From Mycolicibacterium rhodesiae NBB3 (GTDB lineage: Bacteria > Actinomycetota > Actinomycetes > Mycobacteriales > Mycobacteriaceae): a stretch of 64,000 nt of DNA. The notes below the pieces were generated by a model that saw only the letters and a program-made list of their open reading frames with translations, ran no database searches and was not told the origin of the DNA. Made by a program: the position numbers and the translations under genes. Location: assembly GCF_000230895.2 (NCBI RefSeq), contig NC_016604.1, positions 4,774,001 to 4,838,000 of the forward strand, given 5' to 3'. Positions 43,140-52,495 of this stretch are shown here, piece by piece (position 1 is the stretch's first letter; each line of letters opens with the position of its first letter).

Positions 43140-45440
43140 GTGGGCGACACGGCACCGACCCCGCTGCACGACCTGCGCGTCGTCGAGATCAGCGATCGTA
43201 TCGCGGGCGCCTACTGCGGGAAGTTACTGACCGACGCGGGTGCCGACGTCGTCAAGGTGGAGCGCGAGACCGGTGACCCGCTGCGCAGCTTCACCGCGAC
43301 TGGCGCCGTCCCTCTGACCGGTGAGGACGCACCGCTTTTCGCCTACCTGAATGCCGGGAAGCGCAGCGTGACAAGCATTTCCGACGAGTTCCTGGCTGGT
43401 GCGGACATCGTGGTTCTCGCTGCGACCAGATCCGGGGCCACCGACCGCGGGATCGACGTGCCACGCCTGCTGCAGCTGGCGCCTGCGCTCATCGTCGTCA
43501 CCATCTCCGACTTCGGCTGGACAGGGCCATGGGCGGAGCGCCCAGCCACCGAGTTCACATTGCAGGCCGACTCGGGGCTCACCGGGTTTCGCGGCGACCC
43601 CGCCGGTCCGCCGATCTCGGTCGGCGGCGACCTGGGTGAGTACCAGGGCGGCGTATGGGCGGCCTACGGCGCCTTGGCCGCCCATCGCGGCGTCCGCCAC
43701 GGCGGTCTCGGCACGCACCTGGACATGTCGATGCTCGAGGCGATCACGTTGATGCAGAGCGGTGAATGGCTGCACTCGCAACTGCTCAAGGCCCCGCACG
43801 TCCGGCGCTCGGTCGAGGTGCCCTCGATCGAACCGGCCAAGGACGGCTTCGTCGGTATCAGCATGGTGACGGGGCAGCAGTGGCTGGACTTCGCCGCGAT
43901 GGTGGACTGTCCGGAGTTCACCGAGATACCGCAGCTGCAGTTCCAAATCGGCCGTTGGGATTACCGCGACTGGATTCGGGAGCGGATCGACCCGTGGATG
44001 CGTGAGCGCACCGTGGCAGAGATCGTCGAACTCGGGCAGCTGTTCCGGTTGCCGTTGGCCGCACTGGGCAATGGCGCCACGGTCCGCGAGATGGACCACC
44101 TGCAGGAGCGCGGGGTCTATGTGGACAATCCGGCCGGGTTCCGGCAACCGCGTCCACCGTGGCTGATGTCCGTCGCCACACCGTCGCCGATCCGCACCGC
44201 ACCGCAGATCGGTGCCTCCGACGGCGAAGAGCTCTGGGAACCAAGGCGATCAAGGTCCGAGGCGAGGACCGGACGTCCGCTGGCCGGCCTGCGCGTTGTC
44301 GATTTCACCGCGTTCTGGGCGGGTCCGTCGGCGACGCATTCACTGGCAGCGTTCGGTGCCGAGGTGATCAAGATCGAGTCCATCCAGCGGCCGGACGGAA
44401 TCCGTTACTCCGGCGGCATGCGCAAGGACGTCGACGACTGGTGGGAATACGGCTGGGTCTTCCATGCCATGAACACCAACAAGCGGTCGGTCACGCTCGA
44501 CCTGCAGACCGATCAGGGCATCGGACTGGTGAAGACGCTCATCGCACAGGCCGACGTGGTGATCGAGAACTTCTCACCGCGCGTGATGGACCAATTCGGG
44601 CTCGGCGCAGACGCATTGCTCGAACTCAACCCGCGCCTGGTGATGGTGCGCATGCCGGCCTTCGGGCTGACCGGTCCGTGGCGGGACAGGGTCGGCTTCG
44701 CGCCCACGATGGAGCAGCTGGCCGGCCTCGCCTGGGTCACGGGCATGCCCGACGGGCTGCCGGTCGCCCCGCGCGGGGCCTGCGATCCCCTGGCAGGTAC
44801 GCATGCGGCGTTCGCGCTCATGGCGGCGCTCGAATTCGCCGACCGCACCGGTCGCGGCCAGCTCGTCGAGGTGCCGATGGTCGAGAGCGTGCTCAATGTG
44901 ACCGCCGTGCAGCCAATGGAATACGAGAGGTTCGGATCGATCCTGGAACGGTGCGGTAACAAGGGACACCACCCTGGCGAGACGCAGGACGTCTACCGAT
45001 GCGCGGGCGAGGACAGTTGGATCGCCGTCACCGTGCGCACCGATGGTGAACGCGACGCGCTGCACGCAGTGATGGGCGGTCCCGGCCGAGATCTCGCCGA
45101 GTGGTTCGCCACCCAGGATGCTGCCAGCGTCGTCGAGCAGCTTGTGCAGGCCGGTGTTCCCGCGGCGGTGGTGATTTCGCCGTCCGTGGTGATCGAGAAC
45201 CCGCAACTGGTCCACCGTGGCTTCTTCGAGTCGCTGGTCCACCCGAGCACCGGGCCCGGCCTGTACCCGTGCCCGCCGTTCGCCAAGCCCGAGGGCGTGG
45301 ACACCTGGCTGCGCCGTCCGCCCCCAACGCTTGGGCAGCACAACGGCGAAGTGCTGACCGGACTGTGCGGGCTGACCGACGGGGATCTCGACCGCCTCGC
45401 AGCTGACGGCGTCATCGGCACCAGGCCGAAAGGCCTGTGA
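43140..45440 (+). CDS. Double-domain CaiB/BaiF CoA-transferase-like fusion protein
   Basis: 766 residues from GTG 43140 (GGGAGGA upstream). Two CaiB/BaiF units are fused: domain 1 about residues 8-370 (LHDLRVVEISDRIAGAYCGK, GADVVKVERE) and domain 2 about 380-760 (LAGLRVVDFTAFWAGPSA, GAEVIKIES). Usual CaiB proteins are about 400 residues and dimerise, so this is a fused dimer. At the formyl-CoA transferase catalytic Asp position both domains have Glu (MSMLEA and VPMVES). It diverges from GntR and converges on a P450 gene (12 bp between stops). Confidence 0.9.
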   Translation: MGDTAPTPLHDLRVVEISDRIAGAYCGKLLTDAGADVVKVERETGDPLRSFTATGAVPLTGEDAPLFAYLNAGKRSVTSISDEFLAGADIVVLAATRSGATDRGIDVPRLLQLAPALIVVTISDFGWTGPWAERPATEFTLQADSGLTGFRGDPAGPPISVGGDLGEYQGGVWAAYGALAAHRGVRHGGLGTHLDMSMLEAITLMQSGEWLHSQLLKAPHVRRSVEVPSIEPAKDGFVGISMVTGQQWLDFAAMVDCPEFTEIPQLQFQIGRWDYRDWIRERIDPWMRERTVAEIVELGQLFRLPLAALGNGATVREMDHLQERGVYVDNPAGFRQPRPPWLMSVATPSPIRTAPQIGASDGEELWEPRRSRSEARTGRPLAGLRVVDFTAFWAGPSATHSLAAFGAEVIKIESIQRPDGIRYSGGMRKDVDDWWEYGWVFHAMNTNKRSVTLDLQTDQGIGLVKTLIAQADVVIENFSPRVMDQFGLGADALLELNPRLVMVRMPAFGLTGPWRDRVGFAPTMEQLAGLAWVTGMPDGLPVAPRGACDPLAGTHAAFALMAALEFADRTGRGQLVEVPMVESVLNVTAVQPMEYERFGSILERCGNKGHHPGETQDVYRCAGEDSWIAVTVRTDGERDALHAVMGGPGRDLAEWFATQDAASVVEQLVQAGVPAAVVISPSVVIENPQLVHRGFFESLVHPSTGPGLYPCPPFAKPEGVDTWLRRPPPTLGQHNGEVLTGLCGLTDGDLDRLAADGVIGTRPKGL

Positions 45441-45452
45441 GTCGGCTTTAAA

Positions 45453-46691
45453 TCAGCTTCGCGTCAGGGAGATCGACATCCCGTCGAAGATCGACATGTT
45501 GTTGGCGAGATTGGGATGGGTGACCTTGGGTGGGCCGAGACGGATGTCATCTGCACGCAGCAGCAATTCGTCGAGCGCCGCACGGATCTCGGCCCTGGCG
45601 AGCATGGCGCCCAGGCAGTGATGGGGCCCGCCGCCACCGAAGGTGACATGAGGGTTGTCGGTGCGGCCGATGTCGAAGACGAACGGGTCGTCAAAGACCT
45701 CCTCGTCCCGATTGGCCGAACGCAGCATCGACACCACGCGATCGCCCGCGGGAATAATGACCCCGTCCATCTCGACGTCGACCTTTGTGGTGCGGGTCCA
45801 GAACGCCACCGGAGAGGACCAGCGCAACACCTCTTCGACCGCGCGCGCTCGGATCGATTCGTCGTCGCGATAGCGTTCCATCTCGGCGGGGTTGGCCACA
45901 AAAGCCTGAAGCCCGCCCGCCAGAGCGTTTTTCGTCGTATCACTGCCCGCCAGGGTGAGCACGAAGAAGAAGATCTCGAGCTCACTGGCTGGGATGGACA
46001 GCTCCTGTCCGGTCTCATCGGTGACTACCGCGGTGGTCAACGTGCTCCAGATGTCGTCGGTCGGATTGCGCCGCTTGGAGGCGGTGAGTTCGGTGGCGTA
46101 GGTGAAGATCTGGCCGAACAGCTCGTAATGCTCCTCGGGCTTCGTCTGGTCATCCGCTTCGTTTGTCTTGAGGATGCGATCAAGGGTGTCGAAGATGTGG
46201 GGCCGGTCCTCGTCGGGGATACCGACGATGTCGCCGATCACCGACATCGGCAAGACGTCGGCGACGTCTTCGATCCAGTCGCCGCCGCCGGACTCGAGCA
46301 GCCTGTCGATCATCGCGGCGGCGCGCCGTCGGATGCCTTCCTCGAGCTTTCCGATCGCCTTCGGGGTGAAGGCGTGAGACATCACCCGTCGACGCTTGGT
46401 CAGGACGGGCGGGTCCATGGTGATGACGTTCGGAAACGCGCCGATGGGTCCGATGCCCTGAATCAGCGGACCATCCGCGGCGGTGAATGCGTCGGTATCG
46501 CGGTGGATGCGTTGCGCGTGGCGGTGCTTGGTCGTCATCCAGAAGTCGCGTTTGACGGTCTGGGCGACGCCCTCGGTGAGCTCATGATGGAAGATCGGCA
46601 GCTCACGGCGCCAGTGGGCGAACAGGTCATCGGGAAAACCGTTCTGCCACAACGCAGAATCCGACAGATCGACCGGAGTCGTGGTGGGCAT
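45453..46691 (-). CDS. Cytochrome P450
   Basis: 412 residues from ATG 46691 with GAGGAGAG before it; the frame stays open far upstream, but that is antisense to the Rieske gene. I-helix LTLAGSDTTKNAL, K-helix EEVLRWSSP and heme motif FGGGGPHHCLG with Cys359 are present. It diverges from a KshA-like Rieske oxygenase gene with a shared AT-rich element between them, mirroring the P450/Rieske ferredoxin arrangement at 38 kb. The substrate is unknown. Confidence 0.94.
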   Translation of the reverse strand: MPTTTPVDLSDSALWQNGFPDDLFAHWRRELPIFHHELTEGVAQTVKRDFWMTTKHRHAQRIHRDTDAFTAADGPLIQGIGPIGAFPNVITMDPPVLTKRRRVMSHAFTPKAIGKLEEGIRRRAAAMIDRLLESGGGDWIEDVADVLPMSVIGDIVGIPDEDRPHIFDTLDRILKTNEADDQTKPEEHYELFGQIFTYATELTASKRRNPTDDIWSTLTTAVVTDETGQELSIPASELEIFFFVLTLAGSDTTKNALAGGLQAFVANPAEMERYRDDESIRARAVEEVLRWSSPVAFWTRTTKVDVEMDGVIIPAGDRVVSMLRSANRDEEVFDDPFVFDIGRTDNPHVTFGGGGPHHCLGAMLARAEIRAALDELLLRADDIRLGPPKVTHPNLANNMSIFDGMSISLTRS

Positions 46692-46728
46692 GCGCTCTCC
46701 TCGCGTCGCCGTCCTTGACCTAGAATGC

Positions 46729-46746
46729 CTAAAATAGTAAAAATAG
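46729..46746. promoter_or_regulatory. Shared AT-rich element, site d
   Basis: On the minus strand CTAT-TTTTACTATT-TTAG, 37 nt from the P450 start and 53 nt from the Rieske start. Its minus-strand continuation CTATTTTAGGCATTCTAGGTCAAG matches site c over 23 of 24 bases with one inserted base and one substitution. Confidence 0.6.
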
Positions 46747-46799
46747 GCAACGGGTAGGTTTGACGACCTGCGGTTATGATGCGCGCGGACGGAGAAACT

Positions 46800-47915
46800 A
46801 TGACGGATACGGTTCACGACCCGAAGGTTGATCCGTCTGAACGGGAGTTCGGCCCCAGCGGAATCAGCCTCTCGACGTACCGCTTCCCGACCGGCTGGTT
46901 CATTGTCGGCTTCGCCTCGGAGCTGGCGCCGGGCCAGGTGAAACGCGCCCACTATTTCGGCGAAGATCTGGTCATCTTCCGGACGAAGTCCGGAAAGGTG
47001 AACGTCCTGGATGCCTACTGTCTGCACCTGGGCGCGAACATGGCCGTCGGCGGCACGGTCGAGGGTGAGCACATCGTCTGTCCGTGGCACGGCTGGGAGT
47101 GGCGTGGCGACGGCACCAACGCGCTGATCCCGTACAGCAAGATCGGCTGCAAGCAGAACGTGAAGATCAAGTCGTACCCCACCCAGGAGTGGTACGGCTT
47201 CATCGTGGTGTGGCACGAACGCCACGGCCGCGCGCCTTACTGGCAGCCGCCGGTGCTGCCCGAACTCGAAACCGATGACTACTACCCGTTGCACCCGCAC
47301 TCGCGGATGCTCAACCGGGTCAAGGTGCACGCGCAGATGATCATCGAGAACGCCGCGGACCCCTACCACGTGCAGTTCGTCCACAAAGCCGACAGTGCCG
47401 CCAACACAACGTCGTTCGACGTGGACGGTTACCACCTCCATGCGACGGTGACGGCGAACTTCGGCGGCGGTCGTCCGTCCACCTGGCTCACTCCCGAGGG
47501 GCCGGTGGACGCCAACATCATCTACGACAACTACTCGCTGGGGCTGGGCATCGTGCGGTTCCCCAAGGAGCTTGTCGCCACCATCGAGGTCACCGGACAG
47601 ACCCCGGTGGACGAGGACTACACCGACTACTTCTACACCCAGGCGTCGGTGCGCGAACCGGGGGACACCGGTGACAAGCCGGCTGGTCGTGCCGCGAAAT
47701 TCCTTGCGCTGCAACAAGAGGTCATCAAGCAGGACTTCTTCACCTGGGAGAACATGAAATACCTCGAGAAGCCCAACCTGGCTCCGGAGGAGGCGCGTGA
47801 CTACGCCGCCCTGCGTCGGTGGGCGCACAGGTTCTACCCAGGCGAAGAACCGTCGCCGATCGACTTCGGCTACACCGCCGACGGCGAGCCCGACCCGGGT
47901 CTAGCGAGGGTGTGA
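46800..47915 (+). CDS. KshA-like Rieske monooxygenase oxygenase component
   Basis: 371 residues from ATG 46800 (GGAGAA just upstream; an ATG at 46776 is also in frame). Rieske ligands C74/H76 (CLHLGANM) and C94/H97 (CPWHGWEW); mononuclear iron H190 and H195 in ENAADPYHVQFVH. Length and motif spacing resemble 3-ketosteroid 9-alpha-hydroxylase KshA. The reductase partner KshB is not in the window. First gene of a five-gene operon with an acyl-CoA synthetase, NTF2-like protein and MaoC-like pair. A steroid substrate is possible but not proven. Confidence 0.9.
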   Translation: MTDTVHDPKVDPSEREFGPSGISLSTYRFPTGWFIVGFASELAPGQVKRAHYFGEDLVIFRTKSGKVNVLDAYCLHLGANMAVGGTVEGEHIVCPWHGWEWRGDGTNALIPYSKIGCKQNVKIKSYPTQEWYGFIVVWHERHGRAPYWQPPVLPELETDDYYPLHPHSRMLNRVKVHAQMIIENAADPYHVQFVHKADSAANTTSFDVDGYHLHATVTANFGGGRPSTWLTPEGPVDANIIYDNYSLGLGIVRFPKELVATIEVTGQTPVDEDYTDYFYTQASVREPGDTGDKPAGRAAKFLALQQEVIKQDFFTWENMKYLEKPNLAPEEARDYAALRRWAHRFYPGEEPSPIDFGYTADGEPDPGLARV

Positions 47916-49528
47916 TGCCCCCAGGCCGGGGTGCGGTGTTGGACCCGGCGGCCTTCGGCGTCGAACACTTCAGTGTGCCCGGGGTGCTCGACAGCCGCGC
48001 CGAGCAGCACGGCAGTCGAGTGATGATGGCCATCGCCGGAACACCGATCACCTTCGCCCAGATGCGCGACCGCTCCTGCGCTGCCGCCCACATCCTTCGC
48101 GATCTCGGAGTCGAACGCGGCGAAACGGTCGCGTTGTTCACCGGGACTTGTCCGGAGTGGGTGTACTTCTGGCTGGGCGCAGCCCGGATCGGTGCGGTGT
48201 CCGCGGCGGTGAACGCGGCCAGCAAGGGTGAGTTTCTCAGCCACGCGCTCGACCTGTCCAGGGCCGCGCTGGTGCTCACCGACACCGACCGCCAACCACG
48301 GTTGGCGGATATCGCCGACGACGTCGCGACGTTGAGAACCACGCTCGTTCAGGACGGTTCGCTCATCGAGGCGCTCGCCGCGGCGCCGGTCACCCCGCCA
48401 GACGTCCAACCCGCCGGTCCGCACGACATCGGTGCGTTGTTCTTCACCTCCGGCACCACCGGACCGTCCAAGGCCGTCGCGACAACCTGGCACTACCTGT
48501 TCACCGCGGCCGCGACCGTCGCGTCATCCTGGGAACTCGGGGCCGGCGACACGCTGTGGACGGCGATGCCGCTGTTCCACCTGAGTGCCGCGCCGACCGT
48601 GCTGGCGCCGATGCTCGTCGGCGGCACCAGCGTGTTGGCCTCGACCTTCCATCCGGGCCGGGTGTGGGACGAGATGAGAGACTGCGGCGCAGTGGGTTTC
48701 GCCGGGGCAGGCGCGATGGTGTCGATGCTGTGGAACTTGCCACCGGATCCGCGCGACGCCGAGCTCGGCATTCGCTTCATCTCGGCGGCGCCCATCGCGG
48801 CGGACATGTATCGCGAGATCGAACAGCGCTATCGCTGTCGCATCGTGACGATGTACGGCCTCACCGAAGCGTTCCCGATCGCCTACAAGTCGGTTTCCGA
48901 GGCCGGCACACCGGGTACTGCAGGCCAGGTCAACCCGGCGTTCGACGTGCAGATCGTCGACGGACACGGACAGCCGCTGCCCATCGGAATGGTCGGCGAA
49001 ATCGCCTGCCGGGCGCGGACATCACATGCGATGAGCGAGGGATATGTGGTATCGGTGCCTGCCGGGGTGACGGCCGTGCCAGGCCTCGACGTCCGGCCAC
49101 ACCCCGAATGGTTCCGCACCGGCGATCTCGGCACGCTCGACGAGGACGGCAATCTGTCCTTCGTGGATCGCGCGAAGGACTCGCTGCGGCGTCGCGGGGA
49201 GAACGTGTCGTCGGTGGAGGTCGAGCAGACCGTGATGGGGCATCCAGCCATTGCCGAGGCGGCGGCGGTCGGCATCCCGAGCGATCTCGGAGAGGACGAC
49301 ATCCTTGTCGTGGTGACGTTGAACGACGGTGCGACAGTGGATTTCGCCGAACTCCTCGACTTCTGCTCGACGCGCATGCCGTACTTCTGCGTGCCCCGCT
49401 ACCTCGAAGCGATCGAAGAGATTCCCAAGAACGTCATCGGACGCGTCCGCAAGGACGTGCTCCGCAACAGGGGACTGGGCGCCGACGCCTGGGACCGCGA
49501 AGCGCACGGCTACGTGCTCAGCCGTTAG
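47915..49528 (+). CDS. Acyl-CoA synthetase (ANL family)
   Basis: 537 residues from ATG 47915, which shares one base with the preceding stop (TGATG). P-loop FFTSGTTGPSK, A5-like MYGLTEA, RTGDLGTLDEDGNL and DSLRRRGENVSSVEVE hinge are present; a C-terminal lysine segment KNVIGRVRK follows. It activates a carboxylate to CoA. Sits between a Rieske oxygenase and MaoC-like hydratases, fitting ring oxidation followed by CoA-based degradation. Confidence 0.92.
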   Translation: MPPGRGAVLDPAAFGVEHFSVPGVLDSRAEQHGSRVMMAIAGTPITFAQMRDRSCAAAHILRDLGVERGETVALFTGTCPEWVYFWLGAARIGAVSAAVNAASKGEFLSHALDLSRAALVLTDTDRQPRLADIADDVATLRTTLVQDGSLIEALAAAPVTPPDVQPAGPHDIGALFFTSGTTGPSKAVATTWHYLFTAAATVASSWELGAGDTLWTAMPLFHLSAAPTVLAPMLVGGTSVLASTFHPGRVWDEMRDCGAVGFAGAGAMVSMLWNLPPDPRDAELGIRFISAAPIAADMYREIEQRYRCRIVTMYGLTEAFPIAYKSVSEAGTPGTAGQVNPAFDVQIVDGHGQPLPIGMVGEIACRARTSHAMSEGYVVSVPAGVTAVPGLDVRPHPEWFRTGDLGTLDEDGNLSFVDRAKDSLRRRGENVSSVEVEQTVMGHPAIAEAAAVGIPSDLGEDDILVVVTLNDGATVDFAELLDFCSTRMPYFCVPRYLEAIEEIPKNVIGRVRKDVLRNRGLGADAWDREAHGYVLSR

Positions 49529-49537
49529 GAGATCAGA

Positions 49538-49951
49538 ATGTCGTTGACCTACCAACAGCAGTACGTCCTGGACGGACTGGCGGGACGGGCCGCCATCCTC
49601 AACTTGGATGCGCGGCACAACCGGTTGTACTCCGACGGCGATCTCGTCGGCTGGATCACCACCTTCCGTCACTCAGGCGCCACCTATGTGCGCTCGGGGG
49701 AGTCGTTCAACGATCTGCGTACGGCGTTCGACGGGGGCGGCGGGTTGCGACTGGTGACCGTCGACCACGAGATCGTTGTGGACGGGGTTGACGCGACCCA
49801 GAAATGTGTGGCATTGCTGCTGCGCGACAATCAACTTCAGGCCTCCGGTACGTTCACCGATCGGCTCGTCTACGAGCGTGGCGGCTGGTACTTCACGTCA
49901 CGTGCACTCGAATGGGATCACGCGACCCGCGAGAGTGCGCTGTCCGTGTGA
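49538..49951 (+). CDS. NTF2/SnoaL-like protein
   Basis: 137 residues, AGGAG before the ATG. Helix-rich N-terminus (LTYQQQYVLDGLAGRAAILNLDARHNRLYSDGD) then beta strands ending RLVYERGGWYFTSRALEWDH give an NTF2-like fold related to ring-hydroxylating dioxygenase small subunits and SnoaL cyclases. It could be a structural partner or an isomerase. It overlaps the next gene by GTGA. Confidence 0.65.
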   Translation: MSLTYQQQYVLDGLAGRAAILNLDARHNRLYSDGDLVGWITTFRHSGATYVRSGESFNDLRTAFDGGGGLRLVTVDHEIVVDGVDATQKCVALLLRDNQLQASGTFTDRLVYERGGWYFTSRALEWDHATRESALSV

Positions 49952-50478
49952 ACGACGGCATCCGGTACGAGTTCGCGTTCGGCACCTACTCCGACGCCCT
50001 GCGCATGGTCGGGGTCCGCACGGAGCCGAGGTATGCCGGGACGGCCGTGAGCGGGGCGCGTATTCAGCACTTCGCATCGATGGTCCGCGATCCCAACCCC
50101 GCCTACTGGGACGTAGACTTCGCGCGCGAGGTGTGGGGCGGTCTACTCGCTCCGCCCGCGTTGTTGATGGGCTGGCTGATCCCGCCACCGTGGCTGCCCA
50201 CCGACGAACCGCCCGTGCCCTCGATCGCGATCCGCGTGCCGTTACCCGGAACGACGTTCATCAACGCGTCCAACGACGTCGAGTTCCCGACGACGATCCT
50301 CGAAGGTGACCGACTGCACGTTGTCGAGGAGGTCGTCTCGGTGTCGCCGGAGAAGACGACGCGCGTGGGGACGGGGCACTTCGTCGAGACGTGTGACCAC
50401 TTTTACCGCGCCGACGGGGCGCTGGTGGCGGTCAACCGAAACACGTTGTTCCGGTTCACGCCTGCGGGGCAGTCATGA
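49948..50478 (+). CDS. MaoC-like/FAS1-type dehydratase, probably non-catalytic subunit
   Basis: 176 residues from GTG 49948, overlapping the previous stop. The hydratase-2 region reads MVRDPNPAYWD: the Asp of the usual D-x-N-P-x-H motif is kept but the His is Tyr. It overlaps the next MaoC-like gene (ATGA). By analogy with HadAB and ChsH1/ChsH2 pairs it is likely the substrate-binding partner of a heterodimeric enoyl-CoA hydratase. Confidence 0.8.
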   Translation: MNDGIRYEFAFGTYSDALRMVGVRTEPRYAGTAVSGARIQHFASMVRDPNPAYWDVDFAREVWGGLLAPPALLMGWLIPPPWLPTDEPPVPSIAIRVPLPGTTFINASNDVEFPTTILEGDRLHVVEEVVSVSPEKTTRVGTGHFVETCDHFYRADGALVAVNRNTLFRFTPAGQS

Positions 50479-50909
50479 CTCATCACCTGTCGTGGGATGA
50501 CATCGCCGCGTCGACCGAGCTCGCCGAAGTGATCGACACGATCGATTACCAGCGCGTCGTGATGAACCCAGGGGCGACATGGGATTACTTTCCCGGTCAT
50601 TTCGATCCCGACTACGCCCGACGGCACGGTCAACCGACGATCTTCGTCAACACCATGCACATCGCCGGATTCGTGGATCGGATCGCGACGGGTTGGGCGG
50701 GGCCCTACAGCAGGGTGGTCCGGCGAAAGGTGTCGCTGCTCGGCTCGATCTATGCCGGCGATTCGATGGTCGGCCGCGGCCGCGTCGTGGGCAAGCGCAT
50801 GGAGACGGCGGGCGATGTTGCGCGCCGGCTTGTGGACCTCGAGATCGCGGTGTACAACCAGCGAGACGAATTATGTTGTCCCGCTGAGGTAACCCTGGAG
50901 ATCACCTGA
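50475..50909 (+). CDS. MaoC-like enoyl-CoA hydratase, probable catalytic subunit
   Basis: 144 residues. WDYFPGHFDPDYA provides the Asp/His pair of hydratase-2 enzymes. Coupled by ATGA to the upstream MaoC-like gene whose motif lacks the His, so a heterodimer with one active site is likely. It would hydrate an enoyl-CoA in the pathway. Last gene of the 46800-50909 operon. Confidence 0.82.
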   Translation: MTHHLSWDDIAASTELAEVIDTIDYQRVVMNPGATWDYFPGHFDPDYARRHGQPTIFVNTMHIAGFVDRIATGWAGPYSRVVRRKVSLLGSIYAGDSMVGRGRVVGKRMETAGDVARRLVDLEIAVYNQRDELCCPAEVTLEIT

Positions 50910-50963
50910 GCGTCTTCGGCAGGCCGAGTGTCCGGTTGTGACCCGGTTGTCACGGCGAAAGGT

Positions 50964-52421
50964 TCAAGCGAGATCGGGAAGCTTGTCCGCGCTTACCGTC
51001 GACTGCAACTCGACGTACTCGGACAGCCCCTCGGCACCGAATTCACGACCGATTCCGGACTGCTTGAATCCGCCGAACGGCGCGGTGGTGTCGAGGGTGT
51101 ACATGTTGATGCCGTACGTGCCCGTCCGGACCTCGGCGGCGATCTCCAGCCCGCGTTCGACGTCCGCGGTCCACACCGAGCCCGCGAGTCCGTAGTCGGT
51201 GTCGTTGGCGATTCGCACCGCGTCGGCCTCGTCGCTGTACTTCAGCACGGTCAGCACCGGACCGAAGATCTCCTCGCGTGCGATCTTCATGTCATTGGTC
51301 GCGTCGGTGAACAGCGTGGGTTGCACGTACCAACCGCGATCGTACGGTTTTTCCTTGCCGCCCAGGACGATTCGAGCACCCTCGTCTAGCCCGGCCTGAA
51401 TATAACCCTGCACTCGCGACTGTTGCCGCTGGGCTACCAGCGGTCCGACGTCGGTGGTGTCGTCGGCCGGGTCGCCGACCTGCAACCGCGACATCATCTC
51501 GGCGAGCGCATCGACGACCTCGTCGTGCTTGTTCTCGCTCACCAGGATCCGGGTCTGAGCGACGCAGGCCTGCCCGTTGTTCATCAGGCTGGCCATCTTC
51601 AGATGCTTGACGGTGTTGGCGATGTCGGCGTCGTCGAGAATGATCGCCGCCGACTTACCACCCAGCTCGAGGCTGACCCGCTTGAGCTGTTCGCCGCACA
51701 ACGCCGCGATATGCCTGCCCGTCGCCGACGATCCGGTGAAGGAGATCTTGTCGACGCCGGCATGGCGGACGAGGGCCTCACCGGTCTCCCTGCCGCCGGG
51801 GACGATCGACACCACGCCTTCGGGAAGGTCGATCTCATCCAGCATCTCGGCCAACCACATGGCGTCCAAAGGTGTTTCGGGAGCCGGCTTGACCACGACC
51901 GTGCAGCCTGCGATCAACGCCGGAATCATCTTCGGCATGATCAGGAACTGCGGCACGTTCCACGGCACGATCGCACCGACCACACCGACCGGAGCGCGCC
52001 GCAGATGAACATCGCCGAACAATCCCGGCCGCCGCTCCACCCATGGGAACTCCTTGGCCGTCGCCATGTTCAGGTGCATCTGAGCGAGCGCGCCCGCGCC
52101 CTGCCCAAGCCTGCTGAAGCTCTTGGGTGAGCCCATCTCGGCGGTGATCAGGTCGGCGATCGCGTCGGTCTCGGCCATGTAGAGCGCGGCGAGCTGCTCG
52201 ATCTTCTCCATGCGCTCGCCGACACTCAGCCGGGGCCACGGGCCCTCGTCGAAGGCCTTCCTGGCCGCCGTGACCGCCTTGTCGACGTCGTCGGGAGCGG
52301 CTTCGGGCGTCTCGCCGATCGGCTCTTCGGTATGCGGGGAGATGACGGAGAGCCGTCGATTCGTCGACGGCTCCTGCCAGCGACCGCCGATATAGAGCTT
52401 GTCGTAATCGAGGGATCTCAT
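50964..52421 (-). CDS. Aldehyde dehydrogenase family protein
   Basis: 485 residues from ATG 52421 (GGAGG upstream; another in-frame start at 52448 is less likely). Motifs: VGAIVPWNVP, the Rossmann-type FTGSSATGRHI, general base Glu in LELGGKS, catalytic Cys286 in NNGQACVAQTR, and the late EEIFGPVL. It oxidises an aldehyde to an acid with NAD(P). It diverges from the lipocalin-like gene with a shared AT-rich element between them. The aldehyde could come from the alcohol dehydrogenase or P450 steps of this locus. Confidence 0.94.
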   Translation of the reverse strand: MRSLDYDKLYIGGRWQEPSTNRRLSVISPHTEEPIGETPEAAPDDVDKAVTAARKAFDEGPWPRLSVGERMEKIEQLAALYMAETDAIADLITAEMGSPKSFSRLGQGAGALAQMHLNMATAKEFPWVERRPGLFGDVHLRRAPVGVVGAIVPWNVPQFLIMPKMIPALIAGCTVVVKPAPETPLDAMWLAEMLDEIDLPEGVVSIVPGGRETGEALVRHAGVDKISFTGSSATGRHIAALCGEQLKRVSLELGGKSAAIILDDADIANTVKHLKMASLMNNGQACVAQTRILVSENKHDEVVDALAEMMSRLQVGDPADDTTDVGPLVAQRQQSRVQGYIQAGLDEGARIVLGGKEKPYDRGWYVQPTLFTDATNDMKIAREEIFGPVLTVLKYSDEADAVRIANDTDYGLAGSVWTADVERGLEIAAEVRTGTYGINMYTLDTTAPFGGFKQSGIGREFGAEGLSEYVELQSTVSADKLPDLA

Positions 52422-52460
52422 GGTGTCGCCTCCGCCGCCGCGTAACACAGCCTAAAGTTG

Positions 52461-52478
52461 CTATTAATATAAACATAG
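52461..52478. promoter_or_regulatory. Shared AT-rich element, site e (perfect CTAT-N10-ATAG)
   Basis: CTATTAATATAAACATAG, 39 nt from the aldehyde dehydrogenase start and 17 nt from the chosen start of the lipocalin-like gene. Exact match to the inverted arms. Confidence 0.55.
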
Positions 52479-52495
52479 TGAAAAAGGCAGGGCCC

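Noticed and set aside
45453..47828. A 791-codon open frame on the minus strand that would fuse the P450 to about 380 extra N-terminal residues.
   Set aside because: The extra part is antisense to the KshA-like Rieske gene, has no domain, and the P450 has its own start at 46691 with a good ribosome-binding site and promoter element.
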